A stretch of 64,000 nt of DNA from Lutjanus erythropterus (lineage: Eukaryota > Chordata > Actinopteri > Lutjaniformes > Lutjanidae): positions 20,575,221-20,639,220 of the forward strand of contig CM034607.1 in NCBI GenBank assembly GCA_020091685.1, in the 5' to 3' direction. Shown here in pieces: positions 11,561-27,200 of this stretch. The first letter of the stretch is position 1. Every line of letters starts with the position of its first letter. The position numbers and the translations under genes are program-made. Under the pieces are notes generated by a model. The model did not search any database and was not told the origin of the DNA. It saw only the letters and a list, made by a program, of their open reading frames with translations.

Positions 11561-14500
11561 GCCACTGGATTTATTTGTCAAGTCCAACAGTTTGTTTTGC
11601 ACTTGAAAATAGCAGATTAAAAAGATAGTTGCAAAGTTAAAGTTCATTTTAATTTGCTTTTTGAGGTGCTGCAATATTTTTAAACATACTGTACGCTCTG
11701 AAATCAGTTGCAGTTACATTGCAAACTCTCCTTCTTCCTTTACTCATATATTGAGTATTGATTTGCAAAAAAATAGAGAAAACTAAAAGCTTAAGCTGAA
11801 TTTGACTGACAGCATTTTTCTATAGATATGATAATATTGTCATCTTGAATTCTTTTGGCCAAAAATCATGTAGTGAATATCTGGTGTCGTTGCAGCCAAC
11901 TCCTAATCAGCCAACTACTTGGAGAAAGTCCTGAAGATGAGGGGAAAGAAGCTGTTTATCAGGATGCATTTTAGGAATTAAGCAGTTTATTTATTGGAGC
12001 AATAAATAAGTGAATATTGGAGCTGTGCAGTAATAATTTCAGTATTTTAATAATTTTGGCTCACTGCCTGCCATCTTTGGTTTGGATGTGCCTGCAATAA
12101 GCCTATTTATGGTCCAAATGTTTGCCATGACACAGAAATAAACAATATTTCATCTGTTAAGCAGTTCCTTCAATTTGCACAATAAAAGGATCCAAGCCAA
12201 CATTAATTGTATTACTTACACATGTTGTTACATGTAACCTAATTGGAGAGGACTGGAGTCTGGGAACATGAAATATTGGACATGAGGCACCAGAATTAGG
12301 CAGAACAAGGCAGCAGGTTCCAAAAAAGATTTTTATTTTGGCATGGTGGGTCTGTATTAATTACACAAACAGAAAAATGTATTTTTTTTACTCATGTTGA
12401 TCTTTATTATTCTTAATTATCAAAAAAAACTCTCACTGGCTGAACAAAGGCTGTAATATTCTAATGCATACATAACTTGAGGCCAAAATGAGTCATGAAT
12501 GAAACTAACAAACATATGGAATTATCAAACTGTAAAAAAAAAATTAAAGAATAACTCACTTTTAGCCACCCCTGACAAACATAAAGAGAACACAGGTCTG
12601 GTCAGTGGCAGAGCAAAGAGAACAACTGTTTCTCCTTTTATTTCTGTGGTGCACTGATTGAGTTCACCTGTGCCTGGTCGACTCCAAACAGCACAGGTGT
12701 GCCCATTACTGAACCACCCCTAACAATAATATTAATTTTAAAAAAGATCAATATATATCCACTGTTAACTGTCAGTGTCTAGTCAGTGTTAGTTAGTGAG
12801 ATTCAGTATTGTGACAAAGCACCGGTGTCAATTATAGATGCAAAACAAGGCATTTTTAAAATTTGAAAGGCACCCTTCCCCTCCCTTCATATTGGTTTGG
12901 TCCATTACCAACCTCCAGAACATGGGTCTTGTTTTACTGCTGGGATATTTAATAAATTAATTAAGCAACTAGTGACAAATCTAGTGAGTTATTCAGACCA
13001 TACTGAGGAAAGTGAGAAATATACACAAATCTATAATTTTATTATATTTATTCCCATCCGTGCTGCATGTGTCTCTCCACCTCCCCTCACACTGTGCGCC
13101 TCAGACAGGACAGTTTGGAGGCATGGCTCATCTGAGTCAAATTATAGGGTGTCTGTGTCTTGTGATAGGGCAGCTGGCATCACAACAAAAACTGATTGCA
13201 GCATAGGCTGAAACTGAGCATAGAGGCTCACTGAGAGCTGACTGGGTTGACTGAATGCCAAGAAATTCACTCTAAATCAGCGTCTAACCACTAAAGCTGG
13301 AGTTTAACATTACAATACAGTTTTTTTTTAATGATTGCTTACACACTAAGATTAAAAATAACACAGTTAGTGAAACCTAACAGTGAGGGAGCAAAACCTT
13401 GTATTGTAAGCACATTCTCAGCTTCACACTTTTTGCAAAACACTACACACACTTATTCATATTAGACAGAGAAATGGAACATCAAAGCACTGCCTCTGAA
13501 AATACCACACCTATAATCAACTGATTAAACATGTCTGTCAGGGTGTACAGACACTAAGGTGCTTAACTGTAAACTCACCAATCAGCAATAAGCATTAAAA
13601 AAAAGTTCAGATATTTCTAAAAGAGGAGAGAATGATGTAGCTTACTATATGCACTACATGTTGAAACAATGCCTTGTACACAGTCATTTGAAATGTTACA
13701 TGCATTTTGATTGGTCAGCCTGTGATGTGTTATGGCCAGGTCCATCTAGGCAGATGATAAGGAAGATGATGTTTAGGATTTTTGTAATTAATCCTTTTTT
13801 TTTGTCTCTGTTTATTCGCTATATTCTATTTAGAATATGTTTCATTGTGTGATTCGGTGCAAAATGCACTGAGAGAAATAATTTCATTGTGTTGTGCTGA
13901 ACATTCATGTAATCTTCTGTAATCTAATGTTATTAGAAAATGTTCAAAGTGTTTTAGACTGAGCACAGAAGTGTGTAACTCAACTCAAGTAAAACAGAAT
14001 CAGACTGCATGAAGCATGTGGGCTCCATACGGTGACAAAGTTGAGTTTTTACAAATTATTGTATAGTTTTGAATGATGTGTCTCTTTTTGCAAGAGATCT
14101 GAAGCGTTCAGCTGCTTGGGTGTGTCGTGTGAATTTTGTGTTATGTGTCGTTATGACAAAATAACCCCTGTTTTTGAAATCATTCTTAAGAAATCACAAT
14201 CACATTTCCTATTATTCAAAAGAAATAGGAAGTCTGTAAAAAACATTTTCTCTGCACAAACAGTCAGCAACAGCTCTAAACCCTGTAAGTGAGCACAGTA
14301 ACTTATTACCACATCTGACCAAATGGCTCTAAGATTATAGTACCATAAAGACAACTGAAGTTTTGAGAGTACGAGAACCCTGCAGATGTGTGTGCGTCCT
14401 GCTGCCCTCAGAGATTCAGTCCTATCCCTCAGTGGGGATGAACAAGCTGGCAGATCAGCAAGGATTTACCCGCCGCCTGCATCAAAATGGAGGCTGGCAT

Positions 14501-16523
14501 TACCTTGGGTCTGACAGTAGGCTACCAGACAGACACGCTCACCTACTTTCTGCCACTGGGCCAGGGCAGGGGCAGAAAAAAAAACAAAAAAAAACAAGCA
14601 AACAAACAAGTGGGTCACATTCTGTCTCTTTTCTTACTGAAATGCACGCTGGATGCAAAAAGAGGGTTGTACAATGACATCAGCTTCAAAAAGAGGGAGA
14701 TGTTTGTGAGAGAGGATGCAAGAGCTGAAGGAGGGTTTAGTGAAAGTCTTTCCTTGACCCAGATAACATTCAGATTCTCCAGTACAATCATTTTACCCTC
14801 AAGCAGTCAGTCAGAGAAACTATACACACTCTATAAAAGAACGCACTGGCTAAACTTTAAAAAATAATGAATGTGCGAGGAGCGAGGGGAACCAACTCAC
14901 TATTTGTATTGTAGCACTCATTTTTTGTGCGCTAGGGACTTACATATTGCTCCTTTAAATTATTCTTTTTTTTTCAGTTCTACACAGAAAAGTCCATGCA
15001 AATAGTTTAGTTAACTTTAGTTCTGAGCAAACTGTTTTTTTCTAAAACTAGTGTCAATTCTAAATGTTTTTTAGTGATGAACAATTGTATACCATCATCT
15101 GCCAAAAAAAAAAAACAGCAGGAAAATCTGAAATAGATTTGATCAACATATATTATGAATAAAGATTACAGATAGTTAATGCAAACTTAGTCATGCTACC
15201 CTTTAATATTGCAGGGACAAGATGCATTCTGTAACTATGTAAAACCGTTAAATGCATGTACTTTTCCGTCTGTCATGACTTTGGCCAGTGGCAATGAGAA
15301 AAGTTCACAGTAAATGTTCACTGACGTGGAACAAATGTGGTATACCATCCATTTAATGTTCCTGTGGTGAGAAATGTTCAATACTGATTTACTCCAGAGA
15401 ACAACACGGCCTGGCAATTTGTTGTTTTGATTCTTGATTGATTTCAATTCACATGACTTTGTCCTGGATGACCGGAGAGGAAAGAGTCACCAAGCAAACT
15501 GTTTCATTTGAGACAAAAAGAGTATAGAAAAAAACCAGAGCAGTAGCCCAAATATATGGAGCGCTGGCGAATGCTGTATGGCCCCTAACAGGCTTTAAAT
15601 TCTATTTATGGTACAGAATCTTTCAATCTTACTCAGCAGCCTCTTTATATATTATCCTCGTTCTGTGCGGGGCATCTGCTGCACGTGAGACAGATCATCT
15701 GGGATGATTACATTCGATTTAATTGGGAATCAAGAAAACGGCTTAGGCAAGCAGTGAGTGAAAAAACTGGGCCAAACCACTCGATGGATGATGGGCGGCT
15801 TATATCTCTGTCTCTGGGTAGACGCGGCGGCCTGCCTATAAGGCCAGAGTTTCAAAAACAGCAACATTTGATCTTGACATCTATTGGATTAAATTACAGG
15901 ATATTGTATTCTGCCAGTTCATGATTGTTACCTTTCAGTAGCTGCAGATGGCATCTGCCTGCTGCTGGTATTCAGGTTCCAGGTATTCACTGGTTTCCTT
16001 CTGATCATTGCATTTACTGCAAACATTTATATTATTGAATTGACAACATTTGATGTATCTCCAGATTAATTAAAAACTTTAAAAATAAGGTCTTAATCAG
16101 GTGTTTATGAGGCAATGTTCCTACCATTTTATATTGTAAAGTAAGGCAAAAGTAAGTGTATTTGTGGGGGTTTGTCACTGTCACTTGAAAGAGGAAGTTT
16201 CAACAGTTTGAGCCTGACTTCTCTGTGTTCTGGTTTCACTCATTTCTATAGAGAGAAAATACTAAAAGACAAGGTTGACATTTTGACACAAATTTCTTCA
16301 TCTGGTTGCAAAGTCACTCGAGCAATTTAGTGGGCCCTACATGCAAGAGTCAAATTAAAGAGGGTGGTTGAAATTAAAGCAATAGAGCCTGAAAAATCCT
16401 GACATTTAATCCTTGGTCTGGGTAAAACTACATTTCCCATAAAGTAACCTTTAATGTAAAATGAACTACAGATGGAAAATGTTTTTTCAGCAGACCCTCT
16501 CCGCATGATAAACACCCACATCT

Positions 16524-16650
16524 TTAAAGAACCAGTGTGTAGGATTTAGGGGCATCTACCACAAAAGGCAATATCCAGAGCCCGTGTTTGGCTTGTCTGT
16601 TCTGGCAAACCGTCCCTATTTGCAGGTGATTATATACTAATGTAATGATG
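16524..16650 (+). mobile_element. fragment of TTAA-flanked MITE (family C, copy 1)
   Basis: Begins with TTAA then AGAACCAGTGTGTAGGATTT, the end signature shared with the complete copy at 20359-20632, followed by internal family words (GTGTTTGGCTTGTCTGTTCT, CAGGTGATTATATACTAATG). The second inverted end is missing, so this is a truncated copy. Confidence 0.7.
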
Positions 16651-17437
16651 AAATCATCAGGGTTAATGTCTTGCTTGATTTCCCAGACATCTTTTATTTA
16701 TTTTTTTTTTTTTACCAACTGAGCATTGTTTAATATTACAGATAAACTGATGTTGATTTGTCAGATTCATGGAGTGTCATGACCTGTGCACATGTAACTT
16801 GTTTTGGAAAAGAAGGGATAGTTTTGTTAGCAGTTTTTTTCCCCCCTAGATTTTAGGAACAGAAGTTGGCACAACAAATCTTCACTCAAGAGTCACTTAC
16901 TCACTTGTCCTGCAGTTTTTAAGCAAATGCACATGGTCCTAATGAGCAGATGGCTTTTGCTCAGTTGTTGTGTAACTGTAAGTGTTCTAACTTTACATTG
17001 TTATGGTCCATATTGTCTTAGAAATTGAGCTTAATATGGTCAAAAGCCCCATAAGTGATTAACTACTATTCGATTATTTTGTGGAAATAAAACAAAATGT
17101 CCCAATATTTAAAAACATGTATACTGGTTAGGTACTTTTTTTTCTTTTCAGTATCACTGTACTGATGCCTGCTGCTTGGGGCCACAAAAAGACCTGGCTC
17201 AGCCAGGCTCACTTTGATGTCCATCAGCAGTTACGGATGAAAGGCTTAATCGACTTTATCCACCTATGCTACCAAAATGCCCTTCGGCCCCTCCTATATA
17301 TATATATATATATGTCTATCATAGCCAACAAATGTTAGACCCACACTGATGAGCTGTATGTGCAGCAGTGGCTCTAACATTACATATTTGAAGCATCCAA
17401 GCTGAGTACAGGGATGGAAGACTTCCTAAAGTAGGGT

Positions 17438-17759
17438 CAGGATTTCTGCAAGTTTCAACAAGTTGCATTTAATACTTTTTAAGACTATTATGAATTCAAT
17501 TTAAGACCTATTTTACATCTATACTGGCGAAAAAGTACAAGCACAGTTTACATTAGTTGTCACTGGGTCAATGTTGGTGTTGTTTTGTAGTTCTTCAATA
17601 CAAATTTTCACAAACGCAAGTTAATGCAGCTTAATGAAAATAACGTTAACTTCATAATTCAGTTTTTAAGACCTGTCAAAATTGTGTTTAAGATAGTTTA
17701 AATCTTAATCTTAAAGATGTTTGGACCTTATACTTTTTAAGAACCTGCAGAAAGCCTGG
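17438..17759. repeat. interspersed repeat with weak inverted ends
   Basis: GGATTTCTGCAAGTTTCAAC at the left and GAACCTGCAGAAAGCCTGG at the right are imperfect inverses, with an interior rich in TTTTTAAGAC words. This matches a dispersed teleost repeat I recognise only by its words. Confidence 0.5.
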
Positions 17760-18598
17760 TAGCCAAGAATGTTTGCTTGGTAGTCTTATCTCTGATCTAT
17801 TGCAAAAGTGGCAGCAGTTGCTTAGAAGGCCAATATTGATTTCTGGGGAATTTTACTTTATATAAATCCAACAAAAACTGCCAATATGAGCTTTCTGCTG
17901 TTTTCCCAATAGCAATTCCTTTTATCTCCACTATTATGAGATTAGAAGTATGACATTATACAATTTAAGTGAAAAGAACTTCTCGAAAGCACATATTGCA
18001 CTTGTTTCACCAGCTGAACTGCACAACAAGTACACAGGCATTTGAAAGAAATACACAACTTGGGTCTTCAGTCTGTTTGATGGCTCCAAATATCAACTAA
18101 ACTTTTTAGTTATCATTTTTCTTAAAAATTTAGCAGCAAGCCACTATTCTTGGCTGCCTGGTGTTGGGCAGATCACCCACCCTCACACCAGTCGGAGGAC
18201 ATGAACAGAATGTGTGACAGAGTCTTCCATCACCGTGTAAAGCCTTTAATACCCCTGAAAGGAGAGCGTCCTTACTCGATTACAGTCAACAGGCTACGGC
18301 TAATACAGCAGACGGTCATCCCCAAGGTTTATGTAAGTGAGAAATAAATTCTCAAAGATCAGCAATTACGTAATTTTATCTTCTCAGTTCAGTTTGCCAT
18401 TTACACAGAAACAGATGTTGTCATGCTTTGTTACACAAGTCTCTGAAGAAAGATCAACTGTGCTTTTCCAGAATTATTTCCGGGCCAACAGCCTCATATT
18501 GTAAACAGCTCCGCAGAGACAGCAGGAAATCCCTCTCACACACACCATGAAAATGTTAATGGGGGAAACCTCATCTGGGAACAGCAAAGAGGACACTG

Positions 18599-18612
18599 GT
18601 GCCCTCTGGTGG
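18599..18612 (-). promoter_or_regulatory. CTCF-like motif downstream of rpl30
   Basis: The minus strand reads CCACCAGAGGGCAC, matching every position of the commonly used CTCF core CCASYAGRKGGCRS. It lies just beyond the rpl30 polyadenylation signal. Binding is not shown by the motif alone. Confidence 0.5.
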
Positions 18613-18705
18613 AAACCTGCAGGAATAACACCGTGTTCGGAGAGGCAGGTTGTATTAATCTATTAATTAGAAAAGAGGACAACAGCATGTATTGTTGACA
18701 CCGAT

Positions 18706-18711
18706 TTTATT
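18706..18711 (-). terminator. rpl30 polyadenylation signal
   Basis: AATAAA on the minus strand, 27 bases after the rpl30 stop codon. This fits the very short 3' UTR usual for ribosomal protein genes. Confidence 0.85.
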
Positions 18712-18737
18712 TATAACAACGGGGTGGGGGAACAGCT

Positions 18738-22233
<3,496 letters not shown>

Positions 22234-22414
22234 TTTGACGGTTTAGTCCGGACCGGCCAACCTGAAGGCGAGAGAGAAGGAGGAGAAGACTGTCGTTAAC
22301 GTCTGGATAACAACGAAATGTTAAAATGAACAAATCCCGGTTATTTTTAATTAGAAAACGCGGAGCTCTTCTTACTGTGAGTTAACTCCAATATGGCCTC
22401 GGAGAGAAAGGAAG
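22234..22414 (-). promoter_or_regulatory. rpl30 core promoter, 5' TOP start and non-coding first exon
   Basis: On the minus strand the likely transcript start (about 22414) begins CTTCCTTTCTCTCC, a terminal oligopyrimidine tract. The non-coding exon runs to 22376 with donor GTAAGA. The acceptor (CGCCTTCAG) at 22262 opens the exon carrying the ATG at 22233. TOP mRNAs are translationally controlled by mTORC1 through LARP1; that is family knowledge. The same arrangement is found in mammalian RPL30. Confidence 0.75.
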
Positions 22415-24208
22415 TCCCATGGTGCACCGCGGTGCTATCTGTCGGTGGGCCTGCGCAAACGTCTACTGCGCAGACTGTTGGAGCGCTGAGTGGTCGAGAC
22501 TTTCCCTCATCGCTCACATCGATAACTTATAACAGAATACATATTCTTATCATGTAGTGTATTATAATTTACCTCTGACAGTTGTGTTATGTTTGTTTTT
22601 TATACTGCTCAGTGTATACTTCTCGTTTATTAATAAAGATTGTTTTAAGAGCAGCATAAAACTCGCTACCTTTGTGATGACAGAGTACAGTGGGAGAACA
22701 GTGGACACTATGATGCAGCCAGCACTCTTAAAATTACTGTGTATTTGCAGAGTAACAAGTGGAGAACAGTCACGAGTTTTAATTTATCTTGCGCATCTTG
22801 TGTTCTTCTGTACCTCTGTTTGCTCTACCTCATGTGATTATTATAATTACATGACAGTGTTGTGTAGGTCCCTCCCATGATTAAATATTTGCTTTTTCCA
22901 TCATTCTCTGAAATGCTGTGTGATGTAGGAATACATGTAGGATGTAAAATAGAATATGCACAGTAATGACCAAATAACAAATTATTAAAATAAAGATAAA
23001 ATAATCGATTTAGATACACTTGAATATATTAAATGTAAAACTGTGCTTTAACAGTAAGTGGCCTGGAGACAATTAGCAAAATGTTGTCTTTTGCACTCAC
23101 AGGCTGGCTGCTTCATGCAGTGGTCTGATAATCCACTAGAGGACAGAAGACATGTCTCAGAATGCATACATCAGCTTTTTTAGTAAAGTATAGCCCAGAT
23201 CATACTGATGTTGTAGAGGTCTCACCATATGATGCATACAGCCTTATAGGATTAATAACTTTTGAGTATTTTGTAAATGCTAAAAATGCTACAAAAAAAT
23301 GCTACAAAAAACAAACAAACAAGAAAAAAACACAAACCCACACATGTACAGACACACACAAACAACTATGAATTACACCAAATATGCAGCTTATCTAAAC
23401 TTGACTAAATGATTGTATCATTACATTGTCTGTAATAATAAGTTACAGGCATTTTCCTGAATTAATTTAAAGTTTTTATTACCTTATCATCTTCAAAACT
23501 AAAACTGTAGAGGGGATTCCTTAAGACAAGAAGCTCTCAGATTGGGGGGTCTGTGGTCTAATGTGCATCTATTGTTGGTCCTTGACATGAAAACTTTTGG
23601 GAGCCCCTGGATTAGAAAACTCATGGGTCTATAAAGTAAGTTTTTTTTAAAGGTAGTTCAATCTAAAGCAACTACAACATCAAAATGCTGCTTTCACATT
23701 TTGCATCAAAAATAAAAAACAAATGAAACACGTCAGTACATTAAACTCCTGATTAAGACGTTTGTTCATGGAGACAGTAGGCCTAGATGTTGTTCCTTTG
23801 GATGCTGCTGGTTCACTATCCCCGCCCCAAGAGGTGGCCGCTGCACACAGACTGAATAATGTATTTTTGTCCCTGCGCCAGCCTCCTGGAAACAGCCTAA
23901 GTTACAGTACACAACAAAAGCCCACATTTCACCTGTGTGCCCGGCTGTTTGGAGACTTCTTCACCACAACACGAACAGCTGAACGCGTTTTGAGGGGGAC
24001 GAGCCACGATGCGCAATTACGCACAGGACTAAAGGAATCTGACGAGTCGTTTTGTTCCTCCTGCTGGGGATCCTCTGACCGCAGCTTTGAGTCCTCACCA
24101 TTTACAGACAGATATCTATGCACGACGTCATCAGTGCAGCAGCTACAGCCTCTCTTCACTTCCTAACTCTGAAGTTCACCATCCAGTCCTCTATGTGCAC
24201 AGGACAGG
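22415..24208. other. intergenic region between divergent rpl30 and erich5
   Basis: No exon is seen. The part next to rpl30 has CG-containing promoter-like words (GGGCCTGCGCAAACG). A one-mismatch CTCF-like word (CCACTAGAGGACAG) lies at 23133-23146. The last 250 bases before the erich5 ATG are richer in GC than the surroundings and probably hold its promoter and 5' UTR. Confidence 0.4.
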
Positions 24209-27200
24209 ATGGGATGCTCCACCAGTTCCCAAACTTCAGCGGTAGATACGACTCGACCCAGTGCTAAGCCCGAGGAGAGCAACGGAGCCAGCACAACAGG
24301 TGATGATGCACAAAACTTTACACTTACAATATGTAATGTTTATGTAACTTTATGTTCATTAGATAGAAAATACAGATTACACACAGTACAGTATGTGCAG
24401 CTCGGTAGCATCCATTACATGCATATTTAAGTGGCCAAAACACAGACTATTACATTTATTAGTGACTGAAAATCATGCTGTCAAGATTTGTTTTGAACAA
24501 TACTTTGGAAGCAAAGATCTACTTTTTAAAAAATATTTTTTTTAACATTTATATACTTATTCAAACAATAGGATGGGAGAACGAATAAAGAAATGTTAGT
24601 ATTAGGGATATCAGTCTAATGACAGTATAGAAAAACAAACAAGCAAACTAACAAACAGAGATGATGGTGATATGTTGAGTAAAGCACAATGTATATTTAT
24701 AAATTTCTAGATATCTGGCAGCCAACACTGCACAGTCTTTCTTTTCCCCCAGGAGGAAGTGCAGTGTCTCTCATTCTGTTAAATTTTGGAATTTGGGGTA
24801 ATTTTTTTTTCCAAATCTGGGAAAGAATTTCCTCTTATATTTATGCAGTTTTGACATTGAGTTAGAAAGTTAAGGTCTGTTTCTTCAGCTCCTTCATCAC
24901 AGTGATAAATTTCTCTCTAAACTTTGAAGCAGAGAGGCACTGACCAGGCCTCGCTGTCTCCGTCTTTACTTTGATAATACATTTTTATTTGTATAGCACC
25001 TTTCAAAACATAGTTACAAACTGCCTCACAACATCAAACAGAATCCAAGAAAATGACCAGTATATAAAACATATGATACAAAAAGTATATAAAACATATA
25101 ATATTAATAAAACAATAAGAGATGGGAGACATCTTTGTTCCAGAGATTACTCCAAAATTACAGTAACATAGAAAAAAACTTAAATGTAAAATGTAAAACA
25201 TAAGGTGAAATATAAAATCTAAAGTGTATAAAAAGTAAATGCAAAACAACAGTGCCAAATAGAATAACAATAGAACTGACATAAGTTAAGTAAAAAGTGA
25301 AGTTAGATTATTACAGTAGAGTCGATAACATATACAGGAAAAGAGATTATAAAAGATGTGTTTTTTAAAGAGTATTTATGTTGATGGACATGATATATCT
25401 GAAATGACAGTTTTTTATAATGATAGTACTCATATTACATCTATAAATGATTACTGAAATCAAACATTAATTTGTAACTAATTTGTAATGGTTGTTTTAT
25501 TTTTAGTAGATACTATAAATAGCCATGTTTGTTGGTGGAAGTGGTGTCATTGCACTTTGCAGTCATCTCCAAATAGAGTTGCATCATCCTTTAATTCTAC
25601 AGTAGTGGACGCTGCTCTGATAAGGAGCACTCAGTCTACATGCAAATGATCCTCAGTGTGTCACTGTGGGTACAGTATCTACTGTCTTTAGTGCTTCACG
25701 GTGACGGGACAGGAAAGTTTATTGTGATTATTTAACAGCGGTTCCTGGCTCTGTCCTCCCCGAGGGAGACAGCGGCATGAAAGCAGGTTTGGTGACAGTC
25801 TACGGTTTCAATAGGAAATGGAGAAGCCGCCTTGGACACTCCTTTGTTGTAGTGGGTCAGAGAGATGGCCCGGCTGAGGTGCAAACTAGCACACGTTTCA
25901 GGGTAAAACTCCAACACTGGATCCTGTGTTTGCATTTAGCAGCATTAAGGAGGAGTAGGAACTTGTAAATATGTGCAGGACAAGTGTAATTTACCTTCAG
26001 AGGCCGCTAAGTGTTTATTTTCACTAAATCTGCGTTGGGTACAATTTCAATGAATGTGACTTTGTTTGCAGGCCTGCAGCTTAAGTATTACTTGGAAGGA
26101 CTCAAAGAATAAGTTGGTGAAAACTGGTAAAAGATTGACTAAACGGGACCTCCTCTGAGCAAGTGTCCCTTGCTCTTATTCTCTCTCTGCATTCCTTAAA
26201 GGGAAAATTCACCCCAAGATCATAAAGATATATTTTTCCTCTGGCCTGTAGTTCTATTTATCCATCTAAATGTGTTATAATATAAAGTATAATGTGACTA
26301 AATGGCATCCAGCTTGTGGTGCTAGAGGCACTAAAAAAAACATTTAAAAAATTCAAAATCAGTGTCTCTTTCCAAAAATTATGACCCAGTTAATAAAGAT
26401 AATCTGAAGACCAAAGACTTTCTTTCTGCAGTTGAATGTATCAGACCTACATATTTTCTTTCTAATAGAAAACTGTTTCCCCCCAGGATTCAGAAGCCAT
26501 TTATGGGGTTAAAGAGATATGTGTTTGATTTTTTTTTTATTTATTGTGTGCTTTGGCTTTTTGAGTTTGAATTTGAATTTGAATATTACAGGCCCATACG
26601 TGCAATGAAAACATGGACATACATGCAAGCACACTCACATAGGTGAGTATGCTGTAATGCGCAGACTTCATAATGACATAGTGAGCTGAGATATTGATGC
26701 TGACTCTTCTATAGTGTGTTTAAGCTTATGTCAAGTGAAAAGTAAAAAGAGAGTTTCCTGCTATGACGAGGCCTCGGGTCTCATTATAGCTTCCTGGGTC
26801 ATTTAACAGAAACTATTCAGTTCAACTGTTCATTTAAGTTTTCACCCTCATGGCTATGAGGTGAGTGATACAAATGACAGTATTAAAAGCGTCACATAAA
26901 ATTAAAAAGTAAGTCGCTGGCAGTGAAGTTGGCAGCTTCATGTTTTTAAGAAGCGGTCATGGACTCGTCCCCTCTGTAATGCCCCTCCTCACCTCCAGAT
27001 CTGAGCTTTGGTTACGAGCAGCTCTCCATGTGTTTCAGCTGAATGACACTGAACAACAAGGTGTTCCTTTTCTGATCATCTTAGAGGTCAGATGGAAATT
27101 CGTCAGGATGTTATCTCATTTTTGCATATGACTCATTTCCGTCACCTGTTGATACTTGTCACTCCCAGAAAAGGAGAAGAATGACATTAATGAAGCCTCG

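Larger units (their letters stand above)
11561..18598. other. intergenic region between laptm4b and rpl30; no gene seen
   Basis: Seven kilobases of mostly AT-rich sequence without any exon I can support. Fragments of dispersed repeats lie at 16524-16650 and 17438-17759. A high-complexity block at about 15560-16000 stands out as a possible conserved non-coding element. Human MATN2 lies at the corresponding position, but no von Willebrand A or EGF-like coding sequence is visible here. Confidence 0.6.

Noticed and set aside
14363-14870. Two overlapping plus-strand ORFs of 104 and 126 codons
   Set aside because: Interrupted by a poly-A/lysine-rich stretch; no domain and no in-phase flanking exons. 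Not enough to call a gene.
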